Part shown: in pieces, positions 6,482 through 13,186 of the stretch
Layout of the letters: every line of letters begins with the position of its first letter
Numbering within the stretch: position 1 is the first letter of the stretch
Program-made: the position numbers and the translations under genes
NCBI GenBank assembly: GCA_910578885.1
Contig: CAJTSH010000057.1
Coordinates: forward strand, 1 to 15,678
Direction: 5' to 3'
From: an uncultured Lachnospiraceae bacterium
GTDB taxonomy: Bacteria; Bacillota; Clostridia; Lachnospirales; Lachnospiraceae
Length of the DNA stretch: 15,678 nucleotides
Notes under the pieces: model-generated
Told to the model about the DNA's origin: nothing
Databases searched by the model: none
The model's input: the letters and a program-made list of their open reading frames with translations, nothing else

Positions 6482-7483
6482 ATGGATTACTGGAAGATTC
6501 AAGGGGATAATTTTGTTGATATTTTATTGGAACACTATATGGAAATGTTCGATCAGAAGAAAGGAGTGCGCGAGCATCTTGCAAAGACTGAAATTTTAAA
6601 TCCGTTAATAGAAATTTTAAAGAAAGAAGAGAAAGGTTTTATCTTTATCGATATGAAATATGTCCATAGGGCAGTGAGCAGAGCATTTTTATTTCTGGCT
6701 GGAGATGATATATTAGATAGAATTGTTTTTTTTCATGTACAGGCAAAAAGTCAGGTTAGAGACTATTTAAATGCGGATTTACATGGAAAGGAAGAAATAG
6801 AGGATAAATTTAATGTTTTTATTTATTTTTCAGAGGAAGCTAAGGAGCAATTACAGCAGATTGATTTCATAAAGTTATACCAACAAAAAAGAATCAACAT
6901 ATTACGTCCATATATGAATGGTCAGATTAATTTTCTGCAATCATCGGGGGTTTACAGCAACATGTCATTGGATTATAAAAGAATGTTTGAAAATCCGCAG
7001 GATTTCAGATTCATAGTTGGAGAGTTGTATTACAAAATATTAGAGTTAATTGGCCATACAGAGATTGATTGCCTAGTTGCTGCCAGTAAGAATGCAATGG
7101 CTCTGACCACGATCTTAAGCAGCCAGTTAAAAATTCCCGTGAGTTATCATACTAATATTGGTCAAAAATATGTGAAGCAAAAATCTGTTGATAAGGTTAA
7201 ACACCAGAGAGATGACATTCGGGCAAAAAAGCATTTTCTCATGATATTTGATGTGATATGTCTGGGAACAGAAGCGAGAATACTAAATGCAATTATAAAT
7301 ATTCTTGATGGAGAATTGATTGGTGCGGTGGGGTTGGTCTGTGTACAAGATCCGAAGGAAATCCATCAGTATGATGCGGATTCAATCCTGGCAAAGGCAC
7401 AGTGCCTCGCAACTACTAAAGAAATGAATTTAGGGTATAAAATTGCGCTGACAAGGCAAGAATTAGAGGGGAAGGTAAAATGA
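6482..7483 (+). CDS. Phosphoribosyltransferase-fold protein with N-terminal STAS-like part
   Basis: The correct start is the ATG at 6482, 1 nt after the preceding stop and behind AAGGAG; a longer open frame from 6404 overlaps the previous gene and is unlikely. The protein has 333 residues. The N-terminal part (about 35-120) includes EKGFIFIDMKYVHRAVSRAFLF and a strand IVFFHV, which resembles a STAS-like or DUF4325-like fold. The C-terminal part (about 175-290) reads as a type I PRTase: DCLVAASKNAMALTTILSS, LKIPVSYHT, then the PRPP-loop-like segment FLMIFDVICLGTEA (252-265) with D257, G262 and T263. Usual PRTases have two acidic residues at the start of this loop; here one is replaced by Phe. 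PRTases use PRPP to make or break nucleotides. The substrate is not evident. The last codons overlap the next gene by 4 nt (ATGA). Confidence 0.6.
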   Translation: MDYWKIQGDNFVDILLEHYMEMFDQKKGVREHLAKTEILNPLIEILKKEEKGFIFIDMKYVHRAVSRAFLFLAGDDILDRIVFFHVQAKSQVRDYLNADLHGKEEIEDKFNVFIYFSEEAKEQLQQIDFIKLYQQKRINILRPYMNGQINFLQSSGVYSNMSLDYKRMFENPQDFRFIVGELYYKILELIGHTEIDCLVAASKNAMALTTILSSQLKIPVSYHTNIGQKYVKQKSVDKVKHQRDDIRAKKHFLMIFDVICLGTEARILNAIINILDGELIGAVGLVCVQDPKEIHQYDADSILAKAQCLATTKEMNLGYKIALTRQELEGKVK

Positions 7484-9063
7484 AGATTGATAAAGAGTTA
7501 TATAATTTATTCTGTATTAAGGAAATGAAAGGGGATTACTTCGCGAGGTGGGAAGCAATAAAAAATGTATATGCGCCAAAGTTAGATGAGGGTCCTATTT
7601 ACCGACCAGTTGCGTATACATACCATGATTATACACATCATTGTTTTAATATTTATAAGATTGTCAGTAAAGATATTTTATATATGCCAAGTTTGACTGC
7701 TCAGGAATGGTTTATATTGAATACGGCAATTCTGTTACATGACTTTTCCATGACGTTTATTAATTTTGACAGACTTAAGCACTCCAAACAATCTGCAGAA
7801 TGGCTTATGGACAGTATCGAGAACGATTCCGTGCTGAGACAAAACCTTTCAAATGATGAAGCTGAAGTGATTGCATTGATTATAATGGCACATAGTGATT
7901 GTAAAGAAAAGAGGGAAAACAAGGAGAAAATTAGTGAATATACTTTAGAGAATCCGGAAATAGAAGATAAAATGGAATGCGGAGGAGCCGAAGCGGTTCG
8001 GGTAAAATTTTTAGCTGGTATATTAAGAACTGCTGATGAATGTGATGTGACGCGCAACAGACTTGGGACGGCTGAATTTGATAAATTGGATGACAGGGAT
8101 AGTGAGCAAAGGTATTCAAAGGAGCAATGGCTTCAATTAAAGTGTTTTAAAAGCCTGGACAGAAATCAGGATAGACTGATTTTAACAGTAGATGATTCAT
8201 ATGTGAAAAAATATGTGGATAAGGGTGATGAAATTAGGTCAAGGATTAAGAAAGTGGTTTCAAAGCTTAGAAAACAAATAAAGTATGTCAGGAAGCAATG
8301 TATTACCAAGGATGACTATGCAGCAATGTTTCTGGTGCAAAATGTAATAATTTCTTCGTTAGCTTTGAGCAAGAAATTTATAGAAGAAGTAAATAATGAC
8401 AGGGAGGAGGTGGAAGAGTATCCAGAGATTCATGTGCGTCTGTTGGATGAGGAGTTGGAAAGTATGATTGTTGATAAGATTGATAAGAATGAGTTAAAAA
8501 AACAGGGTCACTATATTATCACACAAAATTGTTGTGAACGAGATTGGATTGAGCTACGTGACATTGTAATAAGCAAAGAATTGTCGGATGGTATTATTGA
8601 CAGGATTACAAATGAGATACAAAAGAAATGCAATGATGCTGCTGATCGTATGATTTTGGTGGCAATGGAAGAGAACAGTCTGATTTTGACATCACAGATA
8701 GCCTATCGCCTGAGTCTTCCATTCTCTTATATTATTCCTTGTAATTACAGTCTAAAGAAAAGTAGTAAACAGGAAAGAGACATTAATTTTGAGTCCTATG
8801 ACAAAATTATTTTGATAACTGATGCGGTGGCCACATTTCAGACATTGGGGCTGACTTGTGAGGAACACAAGATTTGGGATAAGGTCTGTGCCATTTATTC
8901 GATACTATATCGAGAACCTTCTGACAAAAGATTTTTTCATGAAAATGCAACGAAACTGGCAGCTGTAATGACAACCTGCTGCAATAAATATCCTAGTGAA
9001 GTACATGATAGAAATAAATGTAAAGATAACGAAAACGGTAAATGTATAGCATTGAACAAATAA
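7480..9063 (+). CDS. HD-domain hydrolase fused to a PRTase-like domain
   Basis: This 527-residue protein begins at an ATGA overlap with the previous gene. The HD fold is at about 40-190: His53-His54 in DYTHHCFNIYK, His87-Asp88 in AILLHDFS, His138 in MAHSD, and Asp186 in RTADECD, which gives the full H...HD...H...D metal set. The C-terminal part (about 385-480) looks like a second PRTase-like fold: RMILVAMEENSLILTSQIAYRL and KIILITDAVATFQTLG (443-458), the latter in the position of a PRPP loop with one acidic residue. A cysteine group near the end (C501, C502, C515, C523) could bind metal. HD enzymes cleave phosphoester or phosphoanhydride bonds in nucleotides or cyclic nucleotides. The pairing with PRTase domains recalls HD and PRTase domains described in bacterial conflict systems, but this is from memory. 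Confidence is high for HD and moderate for PRTase. Confidence 0.72.
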   Translation: MKIDKELYNLFCIKEMKGDYFARWEAIKNVYAPKLDEGPIYRPVAYTYHDYTHHCFNIYKIVSKDILYMPSLTAQEWFILNTAILLHDFSMTFINFDRLKHSKQSAEWLMDSIENDSVLRQNLSNDEAEVIALIIMAHSDCKEKRENKEKISEYTLENPEIEDKMECGGAEAVRVKFLAGILRTADECDVTRNRLGTAEFDKLDDRDSEQRYSKEQWLQLKCFKSLDRNQDRLILTVDDSYVKKYVDKGDEIRSRIKKVVSKLRKQIKYVRKQCITKDDYAAMFLVQNVIISSLALSKKFIEEVNNDREEVEEYPEIHVRLLDEELESMIVDKIDKNELKKQGHYIITQNCCERDWIELRDIVISKELSDGIIDRITNEIQKKCNDAADRMILVAMEENSLILTSQIAYRLSLPFSYIIPCNYSLKKSSKQERDINFESYDKIILITDAVATFQTLGLTCEEHKIWDKVCAIYSILYREPSDKRFFHENATKLAAVMTTCCNKYPSEVHDRNKCKDNENGKCIALNK

Positions 9064-9073
9064 GGAGGATTTT

Positions 9074-9706
9074 ATGAAAGTTATTGAACCCAGTATTGAA
9101 ATTTTAAGTGAGATTGACGGAGAAGAAGTTTTAAAGAAGCTAGAAAGAATGGGGCGGGTATGCTACAAAAGCGAGGAGCGTATTACAGAGACATCAGCGA
9201 GGGAATTTATCGGCAGGATTCTTGCCAGTGGTCATGAATCAGTGATTGAGCATGAATCTGTCAGCGTGAGGATTATATGTGACAGGGGAGTAACACATGA
9301 GATCGTCCGGCATAGATTAGCCAGCTACAGCCAGGAAAGTACTAGATACTGCAATTACAGCAAAGAAAAGTTTGGAAAGGAACTGACGTTTATCAAACCA
9401 TGTTTTTGGAAAGAGGATAGTGAATTATATGGGATTTGGTTAAAGCACATGCAGCAATCTGAAGATAATTATAATGCGATGATCGAACATGGAGCTCATC
9501 CACAGGAAGCGAGAAGTGTTTTGCCTAACAGTCTTAAGACAGAGATTGTAGTAACAATGAATTTGAGGGAATGGAGACATTTTTTCAAATTGCGTACATC
9601 AGAGCGTGCCCATCCGCAGATGAGAGAAGTCGCTTTAAAACTTTTTGAAGAGTTTAAAAGAAGAATTCCTGTAATTTTTGATGATATTGGCAGCGGGCAG
9701 AGCTAA
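9074..9706 (+). CDS. thyX: ThyX, flavin-dependent thymidylate synthase
   Basis: The enzyme converts dUMP to dTMP with methylenetetrahydrofolate, NADPH and FAD in the cytosol. All key features are present in 210 residues, close to the normal size. The ThyX signature RHRX7S is RHRLASYSQES at 79-89. ESVIEHESV precedes it in the flavin-binding half. QEARSVLPNSLKTE (144-157) and LRTSERAHPQMRE (173-185) supply the nucleotide-binding and catalytic Arg residues. Translation starts at an ATG 6 nt after a strong AAGGAGG, 10 nt after the HD-PRTase stop, so it belongs to the same transcription unit. ThyX is common as a chromosomal or phage enzyme; its place inside this accessory operon is unusual. It may replenish dTMP when nucleotide pools are disturbed, or be a passenger. 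The annotation itself is firm. Confidence 0.97.
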   Translation: MKVIEPSIEILSEIDGEEVLKKLERMGRVCYKSEERITETSAREFIGRILASGHESVIEHESVSVRIICDRGVTHEIVRHRLASYSQESTRYCNYSKEKFGKELTFIKPCFWKEDSELYGIWLKHMQQSEDNYNAMIEHGAHPQEARSVLPNSLKTEIVVTMNLREWRHFFKLRTSERAHPQMREVALKLFEEFKRRIPVIFDDIGSGQS

Positions 9707-9960
9707 GATAGTTAGGATTGCATCGCTGTGAGATTGATGTTCCAATGTTGTTTTCTTTGGTTCAATGCAGTGCTAAATGTGCGCCAGAGTATACCTGCAA
9801 ACAGATGATTGCATGACAGAGAGAAGTTTTCTTGAAATATTTTGGAAATCATTTGTTCATGTTGCATATTTTAAATATATAGTGTAATATGATATTTGGG
9901 TATTTATAGGTATTGGGTGCTAATTGCACTATAAAAATATACAAAGAAAGGGTAAGCCGG
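9707..9960 (+). other. 254-bp intergenic region between the two gene blocks
   Basis: No coding frame of substance is present (longest ATG frame about 23 codons). It becomes strongly AT-rich from about 9830 on and holds the possible promoter at 9862-9890. I see no convincing terminator hairpin after thyX. Confidence 0.5.
9862..9890 (+). promoter_or_regulatory. Possible promoter for the second gene block
   Basis: A TTGCAT hexamer (9862-9867) is followed at 17 bp by TAATAT (9885-9890), about 70 nt before the start codon at 9961. Consensus matches are partial (three and four of six). The location in the only large gap of the cluster supports it. Confidence 0.35.
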
Positions 9961-12066
9961 ATGGAAAAATTGGAGTTTTTTCTTAATTATCAAGATGAAA
10001 AAGAGTTTATAAAAGATGAATATCGTATTGCTTTGAAAAATATTTGCAGTGAAAATGGTAAAATATTTGAGGCAAATTCCGAAGAAGATTTCCGTTCCGG
10101 CAGATTGATCGAAAATGATTATTTGGCTTTTCCAATGTGGAAAGAAGATGTCGAAAAGATAGATGATTATTTTGGAGATATCGTTAAATGGTTCATGGAC
10201 ACTGATCAGGGTAAGGAAGCCAGCAGAGAAAATGGTTTGGATCAATTGGAACATTGGATGACGGTAAAATCATGTAAAATAAGCGATAAAAATATATTTA
10301 TTATGGCACCGTGTCACCCAGTTGTAAAATTGCTTGACGATGATAGTAAAAGAATAAGGGAAAAGTATAATAGGTCTGTAAAAAATGATAGCTCTAGTAT
10401 TAGCAGATTCATTAAAAAATCTGTGGTGGAGGATTATTTGTGTGAAAGAGAACGTTTTTATGTGTATGGAACAGGTCAGGTGTATTTGAGCAAGCGAGCT
10501 GATGGATGCAGACGAGCGATTCCATGGGAAGATGTGGGAACATTGACTTCTCTTGATTCTTTGCGGCTGCTGGAAAAAACCATATCATGGGTTCGGCGTA
10601 ACGAGAAGGGTACAGTAGTAACAAAAGACGCAAAGCGGGATGTTTCGATTGCCTATATTGGCACTATTGATAATCCTGAGAGTTTGCAGGATTATTTTGA
10701 TAAAAATCAGATTCTGATACATGTTTCACTGACACAATTAGTAAAGATTCCCCAAAGAAAGTATGTTTTTATGTTGGCAGGAGATGTTAGCGATGAAAAG
10801 CGTATGTTCGATCTTTCTTCATTGGCGGATATGAAAGCACTATTTGAGAGGTATGATATTGTGCTTTTTATGGATGAAAGTTATTTTTATAGGCAGGAAC
10901 AGGTGCAAAAGAGCTTGTCAGAGAAAGGTGCTGTGGAGTATGTGCAGTGGTGTCAAAGGATGCTGGAGTGGGAACTGCGTTCAAAACATTTTTCAGAAGA
11001 TGAGGCAAAAGGAAGAAAATCGCATTTCTATCGGGAGATATACAATAAAGCTGGTCTATGGATGAATGGTTATGGAAAGGATATGACAGCCAGGTTTAGT
11101 TTTGACAGAGACCTTTTTAGTACAATAGAGCAGGCTGCTGCAAGTGTTGAATGTGATGTATATCTGTATATTAGTCTGGGAGAGACAATTGGAGATATTG
11201 ATTTATCCAGACAGAGTGTTTGTAATGATGAAAGATATGACGGCAAGCAATTGCTTGTTTATAAGGCGGCGTCTTCAAGGCAGAATGACACAGTCGATAG
11301 TGCGGTTATTATGATGTTGCAGGATAAAAAAGCAGATGATTCTGGCGTAAAGAATCAGCAGAGTGATAACATATTGGCAGAGATAGATTTGTGGAAGCTG
11401 ATCAAAAGTATTGGCAGGAAATTTAGTGATTACTTTTTTGCGTCGCAGGATGTGAGTAAAGAGGATTCCTATAAGGTTATTAATCTGTTGAGACAATCTT
11501 ATTTGCTTGTGCACATGTCAGAATCTTGTGGGAAAGAAACACAATTATTTTTTTCTTTATACTTGTGTGACGGGCTAACCGATCAGGAATATCGAAGATA
11601 TTTAAAGTGTTTTGTTGAGAGTTTTTTAAAAATATGTAAAGCTGAAGCAGATATCCCATATGTTAAAAACTATTTGTACGATCTGCTTGTTAATGCGATT
11701 CTTTCCCGATCGAATTCTGTTAAAGGTATTTTCTATGCATATCTGATGGAGCAAAAGCGTGTTGTAATCAATGAAGAGATAAATGATATGCAGAATTACA
11801 AGAAGCAGAATAAAACGATTATGTTTCAGGCGAGAAGGGCAGTTTATTCAGCAATTAAGGGATTGGATCAGATTGTGGTCAGAGATATGGAAAAACGGTG
11901 GGATATATTGCAGTATGAGTTCCGAAATTTGTATTGCAGGGATATCATGGAGCACACATTTACAACATTGTTAGGTCAGATTAATGAGTATTGTGAGGAA
12001 GCAGGATATACAGACAGCAAGCTGTATTTACTGACAGAACCAGAAAGGAATATATATGAAAAATAA
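9961..12066 (+). CDS. Large protein of unknown family
   Basis: I choose the ATG at 9961, 8 nt after AAAGGG. The frame is open back to a TTG at 9913, but that start has no RBS. The protein has 701 residues, is predicted soluble, and has no signal peptide, membrane helix, Walker motif or nuclease signature that I can recognise. Residues 1-60 are charged and acidic (LNYQDEKEFIKDEYRIAL). A short strand IFIMAPCHPVVKLL lies near 107-120. The middle has alternating strands suggestive of an alpha/beta fold: VSIAYIGTIDN, KYVFMLAGDVSDE, YDIVLFMDESYFY and VYLYISLGETIGDIDL. The C-terminal 200 residues look all-helical. The next gene, a ParA-like ATPase, overlaps its end by 11 nt, so the two are probably co-translated and may interact. 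It could be the effector or scaffold of the second block. No function can be assigned. Confidence 0.75.
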   Translation: MEKLEFFLNYQDEKEFIKDEYRIALKNICSENGKIFEANSEEDFRSGRLIENDYLAFPMWKEDVEKIDDYFGDIVKWFMDTDQGKEASRENGLDQLEHWMTVKSCKISDKNIFIMAPCHPVVKLLDDDSKRIREKYNRSVKNDSSSISRFIKKSVVEDYLCERERFYVYGTGQVYLSKRADGCRRAIPWEDVGTLTSLDSLRLLEKTISWVRRNEKGTVVTKDAKRDVSIAYIGTIDNPESLQDYFDKNQILIHVSLTQLVKIPQRKYVFMLAGDVSDEKRMFDLSSLADMKALFERYDIVLFMDESYFYRQEQVQKSLSEKGAVEYVQWCQRMLEWELRSKHFSEDEAKGRKSHFYREIYNKAGLWMNGYGKDMTARFSFDRDLFSTIEQAAASVECDVYLYISLGETIGDIDLSRQSVCNDERYDGKQLLVYKAASSRQNDTVDSAVIMMLQDKKADDSGVKNQQSDNILAEIDLWKLIKSIGRKFSDYFFASQDVSKEDSYKVINLLRQSYLLVHMSESCGKETQLFFSLYLCDGLTDQEYRRYLKCFVESFLKICKAEADIPYVKNYLYDLLVNAILSRSNSVKGIFYAYLMEQKRVVINEEINDMQNYKKQNKTIMFQARRAVYSAIKGLDQIVVRDMEKRWDILQYEFRNLYCRDIMEHTFTTLLGQINEYCEEAGYTDSKLYLLTEPERNIYEK

Positions 12067-13186
12067 TACAAAAGACATAATTACAATTCATATCATAAAT
12101 TCTGTTAAGGGAGGATGTGGCAAGACCGCATTCTCTCTGTTTAAGGCATTGGAGCTGGCCGGAAAGGAAAAAGATAATTCTTTGGGAGCAGATATGGAGG
12201 AAGCATCAGTGATATGGATTGATGCAGATTTTACAGGTACTGCGTCCCGAGTGCTGTTTTATGGGAAAGACGAGTCATCTTTTCAGACGATAAATGGTTT
12301 GTCTATCGAAAAGCTGAAAAAAGAAGATCCAGAGTTGTTTGTAAAGCCTTCTTTGAAAGACAAAAACCAGCTTTCCTTTGGAGAAAAGTATATCCGCTAC
12401 ACGGTCAATGATTACTTGGAGGAGAAGATCCACGAGTATGAAAAGATGATTATTCACGGATATGCATTTTATGCGGAAAAATCAACAGATGAAAATGCAG
12501 AGGGGAAAAAATTCAGCTATGGCATTAATGGCGCGATTGATTTTATCTTTTCATCCCCTGATATGGAAAATAAAAGGCTGTTTAATTATGGGGAAGGTTT
12601 ACCAACTGTTGAAATCGGACGTTTTACATATCTTATGAAAGTCTTAATGACAAATCTGATTGAAATAGGAAGAACAGGTACGAAAGCTTCTGAGCAATCA
12701 AATAGAATTTCCGGATATAAACATATTGTGATTGATATGCCGCCTGGTGATGATGCATACTCAGGTGCGTTGCTTTATATGCTTCGACAATTAGCTGAGG
12801 ATAGAACAGATGAGAAAGATTGCAGGATCGAGATCTGTCTATATACATTGGCAACGAGCGACCGGGGGCATCATTATGCCCTGTTAGAAAGTTTAAAGGA
12901 TATATTACAAAAACGAGAGAACTATAAACATAAAGAAACAGTTTATGCTGTTTTAGGCGAGATCAGGAACGGGGAATTTGACAAATCCACTTTGGAGAAA
13001 TATATAAATCAAATTGATGAGATTGATAAAGAAGAAAAAGAAGAAGAAAAAGTTCGGATCATATTATGTGAATATCAGCAGTTTTATTATGAGAATTGCC
13101 GGAGTATGGATGGATTAAAGATGAAACCATTTGCTTATAAGTTGACTAAACTGGACAGAAACAAGAAGAAAAATGAGGTGAATTGA
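12056..13186 (+). CDS. ParA/MinD-type deviant Walker ATPase with a large insertion
   Basis: The 376-residue protein starts at an ATG preceded by AAAGGAA, overlapping the previous gene by 11 nt. The deviant Walker A is KGGCGKT (18-24), with the signature lysine K18 that acts across the dimer in ParA-type ATPases. The A' motif is VIWIDADFTGTASR (52-65) and Walker B is HIVIDMPPG (223-231). About 165 residues separate A' from Walker B, roughly twice the spacing in MinD, so an extra segment (about 85-190) is inserted, containing FGEKYIRYTVNDYLEEKIHEYEKM. No membrane-targeting helix or DNA-binding HTH is obvious. No ParB-like gene lies beside it, so plasmid-type partition is unlikely. Such ATPases switch between monomer and ATP-bound dimer to position or activate partners, here probably the products of the genes on either side. 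The next gene starts on its stop codon (TGATG). Confidence 0.85.
   Translation: MKNNTKDIITIHIINSVKGGCGKTAFSLFKALELAGKEKDNSLGADMEEASVIWIDADFTGTASRVLFYGKDESSFQTINGLSIEKLKKEDPELFVKPSLKDKNQLSFGEKYIRYTVNDYLEEKIHEYEKMIIHGYAFYAEKSTDENAEGKKFSYGINGAIDFIFSSPDMENKRLFNYGEGLPTVEIGRFTYLMKVLMTNLIEIGRTGTKASEQSNRISGYKHIVIDMPPGDDAYSGALLYMLRQLAEDRTDEKDCRIEICLYTLATSDRGHHYALLESLKDILQKRENYKHKETVYAVLGEIRNGEFDKSTLEKYINQIDEIDKEEKEEEKVRIILCEYQQFYYENCRSMDGLKMKPFAYKLTKLDRNKKKNEVN

Noticed and set aside
9913..9960. TTG start for the 701-residue protein
   Set aside because: No RBS before the TTG, whereas ATG 9961 follows AAAGGG at 8 nt.
13183..13185. TTG start for the HD-zinc-ribbon protein
   Set aside because: The ATG at 13186 is better spaced from GAGGTG and forms a standard TGATG overlap.
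12056..13186. Plasmid partition locus
   Set aside because: The ATPase is ParA-like but there is no ParB-like gene or iteron/centromere repeat beside it.
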